Source: a virus. From it: 64,000 bases of DNA. Positions 36,143 to 44,839 of this stretch are shown piece after piece; positions within the stretch are counted from its first letter, which is position 1; each line of letters begins with the position of its first letter. The stretch covers positions 1 to 64,000 of the IMG/VR virus record IMGVR_UViG_3300010413_000020. One strand, 5' to 3'. The notes below the pieces were generated by a model. It ran no database searches, was not told the origin of the DNA, and saw only the letters and a program-made list of their open reading frames with translations. Made by a program: the position numbers and the translations under genes.

Positions 36143-37593
36143 ATGCCGTTGATGCCATTCTTTTAGAACCTAACGGAATTCAACAGAGTGTTACGGGAGA
36201 TTTATCGGTACAGATTGATTACTCTGCTGATGTTGATCCTAAAGAATATGAATTTTCTGGAACATTTGAACGAGAACTTCATTATATGACTCCAGCATTG
36301 TTTGCTGATTTCTTTTTGGTTCCGGCGAATGCTCTTGATGATGGTGACACTCTGGCCATTTGGTTTGAAGAATTTATTGACGATGGGACGATGGACCCAC
36401 CTACGGGGCGTAGACAAGCTATTCCTTCTAATTCAAATACAACAGTGGGCACTGGCGTTGGAGAACTCTTCAAAACAACTCTTTATCCTGAACGCATACC
36501 TCTTGCTATTCCTCTTTGTAAACGCATTGGAGATTACCTCTTTTGGATAGATGGTACAGTTATTAGTCCTGATCAGACAGAACCTGTACCGTTTGGGATA
36601 AACGGGGCAACTCTTTATGATTTGCCCGTTCCTATTACGGGAGAGTGGTTTGATGTAGGAAGTCCTCCTGCGTGGGTACCTGCGTCAATTACTGAATCTT
36701 TTGACAATATAATCAACGATCTTGCTACAGCTACATCTCCACTTTCTGGAGCTGATTTAATAGGAAAAAAAGAACTTACTTCGGGTTCAGGCGATGAATC
36801 AGCTAATCCTTTATGGTTTGGTGGTGAATACAGCATTGGTGATTGGTTGGATGCTATGCTTGCTATTCTTAATAAAAAACCATCACTTACTGGAAGCGCT
36901 GAAAGTATACATAATATTTGGAACTTTTTAACAAAGATTAAATTATCAGGAGCTAATGCTGCTTTTATCGAAGGAGCAGATGCGGATACCTGGACGGGGG
37001 ATACTGTTAAATTATTTGAGTCTCTTCCATTCGGAGGTAGCGGTGTTGCTATTAGGGTTTATTATTCCGAACATGGTATTAAACTTTGTATAAACTGTAG
37101 TTTTAATGGAGCAACCGGACAGTATACACGAGATGTTGCCAGTCCCTATAGGTCTATGGTTATTGAGATCACTGATCGTCATATTTATTTTAGAAACAAG
37201 CACTATGCTGAAGCAAGTCCTTGGACCGATGCGAATTGGACAACATATTTAAATTGGGATTCTTTTGAGAGTCATGCTTATTTCAGTAATGAAGGAGATG
37301 CTTCAGATTATGTTAGGGCAGGACTATTTGGAAAAGAATATCATGGTAGTGCGAGTGTATACCTCTATGATGGGGAAGCTGTAACTTGGCATTCTCGTAT
37401 TGGGGATATTGTTGATACGGATGTTTATGCGTATGAAGATGATAATACAAATTGGGATACTTCAGGTACTGCTACGGTGAATTTAGACCATGTAGATCCC
37501 TGGGGTTGTTGGATTTCTGGGCATAGTAATGCCGTAGGTGCTTATCTGATTGCACAATGGGTAGGTTGGATTGAAGTATTTGTAAATGTCTAG
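36139..37593 (+). CDS. Fibre protein, C-terminal part
   Basis: 484 codons counted from a TTG at 36139, but the frame is open and coding-like from about 36100, so this continues the preceding gene after a -1 change. Beta-rich with A-V-D-A-I-L-L-E-P-N-G, W-T-G-D-T-V-K-L-F-E and a C-terminal domain rich in Trp and Tyr (W-G-C-W-I-S-G-H), likely the tip of a tail fibre. Position at the end of the tail block supports a host-contact role. Confidence 0.6.
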   Translation: MNAVDAILLEPNGIQQSVTGDLSVQIDYSADVDPKEYEFSGTFERELHYMTPALFADFFLVPANALDDGDTLAIWFEEFIDDGTMDPPTGRRQAIPSNSNTTVGTGVGELFKTTLYPERIPLAIPLCKRIGDYLFWIDGTVISPDQTEPVPFGINGATLYDLPVPITGEWFDVGSPPAWVPASITESFDNIINDLATATSPLSGADLIGKKELTSGSGDESANPLWFGGEYSIGDWLDAMLAILNKKPSLTGSAESIHNIWNFLTKIKLSGANAAFIEGADADTWTGDTVKLFESLPFGGSGVAIRVYYSEHGIKLCINCSFNGATGQYTRDVASPYRSMVIEITDRHIYFRNKHYAEASPWTDANWTTYLNWDSFESHAYFSNEGDASDYVRAGLFGKEYHGSASVYLYDGEAVTWHSRIGDIVDTDVYAYEDDNTNWDTSGTATVNLDHVDPWGCWISGHSNAVGAYLIAQWVGWIEVFVNV

Positions 37594-37602
37594 GAGGATA
37601 AC

Positions 37603-38031
37603 ATGCCTATATATTCGATAAATGAAACGCAAGTAGTTGTAGATTGCGACGGTTGTAGGCGTCGGGAATACACAGAAATACGCCAAACCTATGCTATTGC
37701 AGATATACGAATTTACGCAGGTAAAGGAAACGATGCCAAGGTATACATGAAGTTTCCGCCTTGTCCACAATGTGGAGGGACTATGTTTTGTCAACCACCT
37801 CCGGAAACAGATTCTGTAGTTGCGCACATTAAAAGATGTTTGGCAGCTAAATTAGTAAGAGATAATTTGGTAAATTACGATTTAGAGGCTACGCAAGACC
37901 AGATAGACGAAGACGATGCTAAACTTGCTGCAAATGTTAGTTCTCTCAATTCATTTTATACCAACAAAGGGAACTCTACGCTTACAAATGAATTTAATGG
38001 AACCAACTCCTTAGATATTTCCAACGGCTAA
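37603..38031 (+). CDS. Zinc-ribbon protein at end of tail block
   Basis: 142 residues, AGGAGG upstream. C-D-G-C near residue 15 and C-P-Q-C near 54 form a zinc ribbon; C-terminal half helical then Asn/Ser-rich. Could be a small structural or regulatory protein. Last plus-strand gene before a convergent minus-strand unit. Confidence 0.65.
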   Translation: MPIYSINETQVVVDCDGCRRREYTEIRQTYAIADIRIYAGKGNDAKVYMKFPPCPQCGGTMFCQPPPETDSVVAHIKRCLAAKLVRDNLVNYDLEATQDQIDEDDAKLAANVSSLNSFYTNKGNSTLTNEFNGTNSLDISNG

Positions 38032-38034
38032 TCA

Positions 38035-38060
38035 AAATAAAACCCCCAGTTTCCTGGGGG
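38035..38060 (-). terminator. Terminator for the RNR-containing minus-strand unit
   Basis: On the minus strand CCCCCAGG-AAA-CTGGGGG is followed by TTTTATTTT. It lies just after the small zinc protein gene at 38068. Confidence 0.8.
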
Positions 38061-38067
38061 CCTCCTC

Positions 38068-38277
38068 CTACAGAGGAGTATCTAATCCAGACATTTCTAC
38101 AGGGAAGAATTGACCATCCTCTCCACGTTTGAAGAGGACGCGTACGGCGGGTGCGTTTCCGATGCAGACATCACAGAATCCTCCGGCAGGATTACCCCGA
38201 TGGGTAAATTCTAAGGAATCGGGACCTATGTCGTTATTACAGTCTTCGTTTGAACATTTATTGGGGTCTTTGCTCAT
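38068..38277 (-). CDS. Small zinc-ribbon protein
   Basis: 69 residues from the ATG at 38277 with TTAGGAG upstream; a longer reading to 38334 overlaps the ribonucleotide reductase gene. C-S-N-E-D-C and C-D-V-C form a four-cysteine zinc site. Last gene of the unit. Confidence 0.65.
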   Translation of the reverse strand: MSKDPNKCSNEDCNNDIGPDSLEFTHRGNPAGGFCDVCIGNAPAVRVLFKRGEDGQFFPVEMSGLDTPL

Positions 38278-38285
38278 GGTTTCTC

Positions 38286-40958
38286 CTAACTGCATACTCC
38301 GCTCGAGTACGCACAGTTGCTGCAGAAATAGCAAGCTCCTGCTTTACGTAATAGCTCGCCGCATTCTGGACAGGGGTTAGCGTTAATATCAAACGTTCCT
38401 TTATCGGGAGGAATTGAATCAGAACTAGTGATTATAGCCAGTCCATCTTTCTTTTTGCCGTCTAAATATCTCTTTCTAAGCCATTTAGCGATGTAATCTA
38501 ATAACGAACTCGCAGTATGGATGTCTCTTTGATTGGTGAGACCCGATGGTTCAAACTTGGTTCCTTCCATGTCAGACAGAAGTACTTCCAAAGGAACTCC
38601 ATATTGCAAAGATTTGGAAAATTGTTTGAAGAAACTGTCTAAAAGTCCATGAACGGTTGCTCCCGGATTTGCGACTCGAACGAATACTTCAATTAGTTCA
38701 CCTGTTTCTTCATCATATCCAGGATGAATAAATCCTTCAGTGCTTCCTATGGCAAATTTATGTCTACGGGCGGGCAAGTCGTTGGCGGGTTTATTACGTG
38801 TTGGCGCTTGTTTTTCTTTAGCTCGGATTTGCGTTTCTTGGACACGGAGGGGTTCACTCATCTTACTACCTTTACGATAAACGGTAATGCATTTGAGTCC
38901 ACTTTCCCAAGCCTGTAAGAAGGTGCGTTCTACGTCTTTAACTGTAGCTTTGTTGGGCATATTAAATGTTTTGGATACTGCTCCAGAAAGAAAGGGTTGA
39001 ACCGCGGCTATCATCTTTATATGTCCTTCGACAGAGATACTCCGTGTTCCTGGATTATACTCATGGTCAGCAGGAATAGCGCAGTCAAAAACAGCTAGAT
39101 GCTCGTCTTTTAATGGGGAACCTCCTTCAACGTGTCCATATATTTTAATATAATCTTCTATTTCCTTGATATCGGATTTGGAATACCCAAGATTTTCAAG
39201 AGCAGTTCTTACTAAAGAGTTGGAGTATTGGAGTTCACCGCCTCCAACTAACTTTTTGAATTTCTGCAATCCTACATCTGGCTCGATTCCGGTAGTGTCG
39301 CAGTCCATCATAAAAGAAATTGTACCGGTTGGAGCGAGTAATGTTACTTGGCAATTCCGAAATCCATGAGCTTTTTCTACTGATTTTCGTCTACCAAATC
39401 CGATTCCCATGACGTCTCGCCAAGTGCTAACTGCGGCACTTTGAATTCCCGCAATATCTTTGGGCACTTCCTTTGCTCGAGTATAATGCCGCGATAACAC
39501 GTTTTCCATGGGCCCCGCATTATCCGCATATTCCGCGAATGGGCCCATTTCTCCGGCCAATTCCATGCTGGTGTGGTACGCTGTAGCAGTCATCAAGCTA
39601 GTAATATTGGCAGCGAGTGTTCTACCGTTATCACTATCGTAAGGAAGACCCCAGGCCATCAACAACCCTCCGAGATTTGCATAACCTAATCCTAACGGTC
39701 TGAATTTGCTGCTGTTTTTCTGGATTGTTTTGGTAGGATATCCTGCTAGGTCTACAATAATATCTTGTGCGATAATGAGTATCCGAACTACGTGTTGAAA
39801 AGTTTCGATGTCGAATTCCCATTTATTAGATGCGAATTTGTAAAGATTGATACTTGCAAGGTTACAGGCGCTGTCGTTTAACCACATGAACTCAGAACAA
39901 GGATTACTTGCCTCGATAACCCCACTATTTGCACAAGTGTTCATCTGATTGATTGTATCATGAAATTGAATACCTGGATCGCCACACCGCCACGCGCACT
40001 TTGCCATTTCATTGAATAGTTCTCGGATAGATATTGTTTTGGAAATTCTGCCGTTTATTCGATTGGTTAATTCCCAATCTATATCTTTACCGTAGTGTAA
40101 TACGTCACGGACTTTTTCCATGAACTTATCAGTGACTCTTATTGAGTTATTTCCACTCTGGTGCTTTGCATGAAGATACGCGCTATCTGGAGCATTAAAT
40201 TCGGCGTTCATTCCTTCCATTACTAACTTTTCAACAATGGCCTCTTCTTCTGCTTTACAACGTATGAATTCCAAAATATCAGGATGGTCTGCGTTTAGTA
40301 TAACCATTCGTGCAGAACGCCGTGTCTTGCCACCAGACATAATAACATTCGCAAAAGAATCATAGCCTTCCATAAATGAGACAGGTCCGGATGCGAAACC
40401 TCCTCCCCTCACACGTTCATGAGAACTGCGTAAATTTGACAGATTGATTCCGCTGCCTGAACCTTCTTTGAAAATCATAGAAGCGATAGTTGCATAATCC
40501 ATAATAGAGTGCATGTTGTCTTCTACTTTGTTAATAAAGCAGGCGGCACATTGCGCTTTTCGATTTCCTGGAACAACGCCCAGGTTAAACCAGACTGGAC
40601 TATTAAACGATGCCATTTGATTAAGTAAGATACAGCGAAGTTCATCTGCGAAAATTTCGGAGTTTAATTCATCGAAATAGCCCTGTGCGCGTCCGGAAAG
40701 ACGTAAGGCTTTTACTACTCGTTCAATTATCTCCTTCAGGCTCGTTTCTTTATCTATGGAATTATGTGCTTCACGAAAATATTTGTTGGCAGTAATTCTT
40801 CGTGCGACTGGGGACCAAGTGGATGGAAATTCGGCTTTGGGACAATAATATGTGACTTCTCCTTTGGTATTGGTAACTTTGATTTCTTCGGTTTCCCACA
40901 CGATATCGTCATATGGGTCCTTTCGTTCGTCTGATAGAACGCGCACAAACTCCAACAT
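38286..40958 (-). CDS. nrdJ: Class II (B12-dependent) ribonucleotide reductase
   Basis: 890 residues. Recognisable motifs: N-S-P-V-W-F-N-L-G near residue 120; G-S-G-S-G-I-N-L-S-N-L-R; N-P-C-S-E-F (active-site N-x-C-x-E); S-A-C-N-L-A-S-I-N-L; L-A-P-T-G-T-I-S phosphate-binding motif. The C-terminus carries C-P-E-C...C-Y-F-C-S-N-C, matching the redox/zinc tail of adenosylcobalamin-dependent NrdJ enzymes. It makes dNTP precursors without oxygen and without a small subunit, from host-supplied B12. Start ATG at 40958 has GAGGAGG upstream. Confidence 0.9.
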   Translation of the reverse strand: MLEFVRVLSDERKDPYDDIVWETEEIKVTNTKGEVTYYCPKAEFPSTWSPVARRITANKYFREAHNSIDKETSLKEIIERVVKALRLSGRAQGYFDELNSEIFADELRCILLNQMASFNSPVWFNLGVVPGNRKAQCAACFINKVEDNMHSIMDYATIASMIFKEGSGSGINLSNLRSSHERVRGGGFASGPVSFMEGYDSFANVIMSGGKTRRSARMVILNADHPDILEFIRCKAEEEAIVEKLVMEGMNAEFNAPDSAYLHAKHQSGNNSIRVTDKFMEKVRDVLHYGKDIDWELTNRINGRISKTISIRELFNEMAKCAWRCGDPGIQFHDTINQMNTCANSGVIEASNPCSEFMWLNDSACNLASINLYKFASNKWEFDIETFQHVVRILIIAQDIIVDLAGYPTKTIQKNSSKFRPLGLGYANLGGLLMAWGLPYDSDNGRTLAANITSLMTATAYHTSMELAGEMGPFAEYADNAGPMENVLSRHYTRAKEVPKDIAGIQSAAVSTWRDVMGIGFGRRKSVEKAHGFRNCQVTLLAPTGTISFMMDCDTTGIEPDVGLQKFKKLVGGGELQYSNSLVRTALENLGYSKSDIKEIEDYIKIYGHVEGGSPLKDEHLAVFDCAIPADHEYNPGTRSISVEGHIKMIAAVQPFLSGAVSKTFNMPNKATVKDVERTFLQAWESGLKCITVYRKGSKMSEPLRVQETQIRAKEKQAPTRNKPANDLPARRHKFAIGSTEGFIHPGYDEETGELIEVFVRVANPGATVHGLLDSFFKQFSKSLQYGVPLEVLLSDMEGTKFEPSGLTNQRDIHTASSLLDYIAKWLRKRYLDGKKKDGLAIITSSDSIPPDKGTFDINANPCPECGELLRKAGACYFCSNCAYSSGVCS

Positions 40959-40968
40959 TCTTACCTCC

Positions 40969-41562
40969 TCAGATATTTAGTTCTCTGCCCCCGCGGGGCG
41001 ATTTGGTTTTCGGTTTAGACATTTCCCTTATACCTTGTATTGCTTCCAATTGTTTACGCGTTAAGGTAATTTTAAAGGGCTCGTCAAGTGCCAGCGCTAG
41101 TTCTGCCAACCATGCGGCGTCAGCTTCGTCCTCTGATAATGGACCCCATAACGGGTAGGCACTTTGTATTAACTTCTCTTTCTTGGCTGAACCATTGCCT
41201 GTAGCAAATTTTTTAAGAGAGGTGGGAGGTATACCTGTTGGTGGGTGTTCCCCTAAGTCTGTTAAGAGAACTTTAAAAACACCGCGTACTTCGCCTAGTT
41301 TATCGGCTTGGTTTACACTGTAAATAGAGGGGTCTTCTACGGTACTTCCTGCAAGTGGAACATCCCCAAATTCCTTAATAAAATCTTCGGCTTGGTTTCG
41401 TAGATATTGTAAACGCAATGCTTCATCTGTGTTTGCACTGGTTTTGATTAAACGAGTTTTTCGTATCCATAACCCCTCAGGGGGACAACTGATAACAGCA
41501 ATCCCAGTACTTCTGATTGATGGGTCAATCCCCACGTAGTTTCTTGACCTAAATGCTCGCAT
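40969..41562 (-). CDS. RuvC-like Holliday junction resolvase
   Basis: 197 residues. RNase H-fold motifs: Y-V-G-I-D-P-S-I-R-S-T-G near the N-terminus (first catalytic Asp), V-E-D-P-S (Glu-Asp), P-T-S-L-K-K-F-A-T-G-N-G-S-A-K-K-E, and D-E-A-D-A-A-W-L-A (C-terminal Asp pair). These match RuvC and related phage resolvases, which cut four-way junctions before packaging. It lies next to RNR on the minus strand. Confidence 0.85.
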   Translation of the reverse strand: MRAFRSRNYVGIDPSIRSTGIAVISCPPEGLWIRKTRLIKTSANTDEALRLQYLRNQAEDFIKEFGDVPLAGSTVEDPSIYSVNQADKLGEVRGVFKVLLTDLGEHPPTGIPPTSLKKFATGNGSAKKEKLIQSAYPLWGPLSEDEADAAWLAELALALDEPFKITLTRKQLEAIQGIREMSKPKTKSPRGGRELNI

Positions 41563-41603
41563 AGCCTACTATTTTTGACAGACTTCAATCGGAAGGTCAA
41601 CCA

Positions 41604-42269
41604 ATGAGTAATGGACAACTTACTTTAGAATATCAAAAAAATAATGTTCCTTCTGTGGGCTATTTCATGAAGACGATCATGAAAGTTTCAGGTACGGACC
41701 CCGCAGACTTATATGATTGTTTGGTTGTTAATAAAGGTGATGCGGGTACTGATGAAGTAATTGCTCGTGTTGCCACTTTCATAGAGATTTTTTCCTCACC
41801 ATTAGACCTTCTTCCAAATACTGTAAATCTTTTTAGTTCACCGTCGCTTCCTGGAGGTATCGCTCCTGGAGATTTAATTCATTTTGGAGCGGGGGTAGGT
41901 TTAGTGATGCCCCCCATTTGGCAACATATCTATGGGCTGACTTCATTAACCGTTGAAGTGGCTACTGTAATTTCTCCTACGGAAGTTTCTTTGGTTTCTC
42001 CCTGCCCTGCATTTGCCCGGAACATTCCTTTTCAGTATGAAAAAATATCACCTCCGGGAACAACAAATGCTGTTGATGGCTTAGCTAACCGCGATTTTAG
42101 TGGAGTAGTTGGGAGCTTTTTCCGTACCCAGGAGCACGGCGATATGTGGAGCTCATTTGCCGCAGCGGATAATAAATATCAAGCCCTTAGGGCTGAGGCC
42201 CAATCTCTTGTAGATGCCTACAATGAAGATCGTTACAGTGGAGATATAGAGGAGACCTACGAATCATGA
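41604..42269 (+). CDS. Hypothetical, possibly structural protein
   Basis: 221 residues, GGAAGG upstream. Predominantly beta with P-G-D-L-I-H-F-G-A-G-V-G and a helical acidic C-terminus. First of three overlapping plus-strand genes that sit apart from the main tail block. No family is recognised. Confidence 0.6.
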   Translation: MSNGQLTLEYQKNNVPSVGYFMKTIMKVSGTDPADLYDCLVVNKGDAGTDEVIARVATFIEIFSSPLDLLPNTVNLFSSPSLPGGIAPGDLIHFGAGVGLVMPPIWQHIYGLTSLTVEVATVISPTEVSLVSPCPAFARNIPFQYEKISPPGTTNAVDGLANRDFSGVVGSFFRTQEHGDMWSSFAAADNKYQALRAEAQSLVDAYNEDRYSGDIEETYES

Positions 42270-42640
42270 CCGTTAAAATAGAAATACATCAATCCCGTAC
42301 GGTGGTGGCAGGTCCTCTTTATCGAGTTTTTACTGAAGTAGTACATTCGATAGGAATTGACCGAAAGATTTTTGTTTTTAACAAAGATACTGAAGAATTT
42401 TCGCATGTGGCGACTACCTGGGATATGGAAAGTTTGCCAGGGTCTTTAGCCGAAGCGCAAGCAAGTAGTGAAATCGAATATTATCGGGACAACCACTGTA
42501 CCAAGGACTATGAAGATGCGACGGACGCTGCAGCTTTTGCCGTTTATACACGTGGGCGTGTGGAATATTTAGTTAATCAATATGCGGAAATGCAAACCGA
42601 CTTCATAGGTGAAGGCGACTATGAGTATGTGAGCGAGTAA
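42266..42640 (+). CDS. Hypothetical protein, short paralogue
   Basis: 124 residues, ATGA overlap with the preceding gene. The first 75 residues (Y-R-V-F-T-E-V..., I-F-V-F-N-K-D-T-E) resemble those of the next gene (Y-R-L-E-T-S-V..., I-F-V-Y-N-Y-T-V-E), suggesting a tandem duplication. Function unknown. Confidence 0.6.
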   Translation: MTVKIEIHQSRTVVAGPLYRVFTEVVHSIGIDRKIFVFNKDTEEFSHVATTWDMESLPGSLAEAQASSEIEYYRDNHCTKDYEDATDAAAFAVYTRGRVEYLVNQYAEMQTDFIGEGDYEYVSE

Positions 42641-43515
42641 TGGAATTCACCAATATTACACAACAGGGTTACGCATTGAATATTGGGGGTGGTGTAGTTA
42701 AATATCGCTTAGAGACAAGCGTGGATACTGCTGGCGAACTCCCGACAACTCATATTTTTGTATATAACTACACTGTCGAAGATACTCCCGCTTCAGATAC
42801 GTTTGAACGAGTGGCTAGTGTGGCGGATCTTACTGATTTAAAAACAGATAGAGATACGGCTATTGCTAATGGACAGACGGAATATCTCTCTAATTATGTT
42901 GAAGTCCAATACGATAGTTTGGATGTTGCACGACAAGCAAAAACAATGATTGCTTCACGTATCAATGAACTCATTCGTACCTGGATAACTTTTAGGGATG
43001 AGTTTGAAATTGATACTGATGAAATCCAATTCTTTCCGACTTCGACTACCACTGAAGAAGAAGCGCTTAAAGAGGCGTATAAAGAGGCGAAAGACGCACG
43101 CATCGCAAAAGAAGCTGAAGTTACGGCGAAAGAAGCAGAGATTGTCACTGCTGAATCAGAGGCTGAAGCTGCTACGAGTATTATTCAAATTTATGAGGAT
43201 GAAAAAGATTTTTGTGAAGATATACTCAACGGGCAGTTCAATGAGTATGTTAGCAAAATAAGTGTTGAAGGAACGACTGCGGGTTCATATCGTACAGGAA
43301 CACTTGTACCTTCGTTCAACTCTTTCTGTGCTGTCGCGAGTGCTAACTATACGACTTGGATCAACACAAAACAGGCACGAGACCAGAACGTAGCCACGCT
43401 TACAACCGAAAAAATAGCGTTATCCGCGGAGTTGGTTGCTGCACAGGAGGCCGAGGACGCAGCCCTGGCAGCCGTGCTAGCCGTCTGCCCGGACTTCGAC
43501 CCCGCCTCTGTGTGA
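42640..43515 (+). CDS. Hypothetical coiled-coil protein, long paralogue
   Basis: 291 residues. N-terminal 80 residues resemble the preceding gene; residues about 145-190 are a Glu/Lys/Ala coiled coil (E-A-Y-K-E-A-K-D-A-R). It ends in another Ala/Glu-rich helix. Perhaps a fibrous decoration or neck component. Its end abuts the convergent Cys-rich gene at 43517. Confidence 0.6.
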   Translation: MEFTNITQQGYALNIGGGVVKYRLETSVDTAGELPTTHIFVYNYTVEDTPASDTFERVASVADLTDLKTDRDTAIANGQTEYLSNYVEVQYDSLDVARQAKTMIASRINELIRTWITFRDEFEIDTDEIQFFPTSTTTEEEALKEAYKEAKDARIAKEAEVTAKEAEIVTAESEAEAATSIIQIYEDEKDFCEDILNGQFNEYVSKISVEGTTAGSYRTGTLVPSFNSFCAVASANYTTWINTKQARDQNVATLTTEKIALSAELVAAQEAEDAALAAVLAVCPDFDPASV

Positions 43516-43516
43516 T

Positions 43517-44839
43517 TTAATAAGAACGCCTACTTAATCGATGATGTGTGTGAGAAACCCAGTGGAAGTCTTCCCAGTGGTGGTAAACATCTTCCAATGT
43601 TTTTGCTTCTGCGTTAAACCAAGCCGTACCTCTTCCATTACCCAACGAGAAGTTTAGCCGGAGTTCTTCTCGTGCGTAGTAAGTGATTCCTAGAGCGTAG
43701 TATTGAGTACTCCGCCACTTTCCTCGGTGAGTGGGACTGGTCCGATGTCCCGCAAGTTCAATAAGTACCGCTTTCAATTCAGGATTGACAGGAACTCCCT
43801 TATGGGAAGCCTCAATATCTTTTCCGTACTTTTCGATAAAGGTTTTGGCTTCCGCGAAATCAGCAAAGGTTTCTACTCCATTCCAGGGTTTGGTGTGTCG
43901 TACAATTCCGAATTTGAGTTCTTTGCTTTCTACTGCAAAAGTAGTCCAATACTTACAGGAGTTATAACGTTTGTTGAGCTCATAGGCATTGAGTAATAAG
44001 TAGTTCAATTCTGCATCGGTGAATGGAATATGAACTTTATTTAATATCTCAACTACAGCATCCCCCGAACTTATAGGATACGGGCCGGAACACCAACGTC
44101 TTGAATGTTTGTCTCGTTGTCTTAAACAGGTATCTGCTACAAAACATTGAGAGCATACTTCTTTCTCAAACTTGTTAAAACGTTTTCGTTCTTGAATGCC
44201 TTTCTGTATTTGCTGAGACTTGTAATCGATTACTGAAAAGTCATGGTCTTCTGGTAGCCTGAAAGTTTTTCCGAAGTCTTCAGCGAGCGTGAGTCGGGGG
44301 CTAATATAGGTGAATCCTGCAATACGTGAAACACGATTCTTAAGATTCTTGAACGCTTCTCCTATCGTTGCTTCTCCTTCAGTAAGAACTAATTTTTTGA
44401 TAGCACAATCCCTGGGGTTATCTCCTGATTCGAAACAACCCTTACATCCAATAATGGATTTTTGGGGGAGGGTACAACTATAATAGATATCATAAAGATT
44501 GTGTTCCTTGATACCTTCTTTAGGAGAATAAGCTAACACAACTTGTCCTTTCCGCGCTGATTCCAAATCGTGGGCCACACTAGACGCAATTTCACTAGCT
44601 ATTTTCCAACAAAACCCGCCGCTATCTGCGCCAAGCCAGGTATCTCGATAGATTAGGGCTCCTCCTTTCAAAAGATTTTGAAGTTCCGGGTCGTTCATGA
44701 TGAGATGCTGGGTTGCTGGTTCTTCAATTACCGGATCGTTGGAGAGAGAAGTAAATAACATAACGAGAGGGCTGTCTTCATCGACATTGTAGGTATCGGA
44801 AGTTGCGATTGTGAATACCTTATCCGGCGTTTCAGGCAT
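43517..44839 (-). CDS. Cys-rich protein partnered with reverse transcriptase
   Basis: 440 residues from the ATG at 44839 with GGGGAGGAG upstream. Two cysteine clusters: G-C-K-G-C...D-C around residue 135-150 and C-S-Q-C-F-V-A-D-T-C...W-C around 230-250, the second resembling 4Fe-4S or zinc sets of nucleic-acid enzymes. C-terminal region has H-W-E-D-F-H-W-V-S-H-T-H-H near the end. No family is recognised. It overlaps the reverse transcriptase stop by 8 bases, so the two are co-translated and likely work together. Confidence 0.6.
   Translation of the reverse strand: MPETPDKVFTIATSDTYNVDEDSPLVMLFTSLSNDPVIEEPATQHLIMNDPELQNLLKGGALIYRDTWLGADSGGFCWKIASEIASSVAHDLESARKGQVVLAYSPKEGIKEHNLYDIYYSCTLPQKSIIGCKGCFESGDNPRDCAIKKLVLTEGEATIGEAFKNLKNRVSRIAGFTYISPRLTLAEDFGKTFRLPEDHDFSVIDYKSQQIQKGIQERKRFNKFEKEVCSQCFVADTCLRQRDKHSRRWCSGPYPISSGDAVVEILNKVHIPFTDAELNYLLLNAYELNKRYNSCKYWTTFAVESKELKFGIVRHTKPWNGVETFADFAEAKTFIEKYGKDIEASHKGVPVNPELKAVLIELAGHRTSPTHRGKWRSTQYYALGITYYAREELRLNFSLGNGRGTAWFNAEAKTLEDVYHHWEDFHWVSHTHHRLSRRSY

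Noticed and set aside
38129-38380. Plus-strand frame over the RNR C-terminus
   Set aside because: It overlaps the conserved zinc tail of RNR and has no ribosome binding site.
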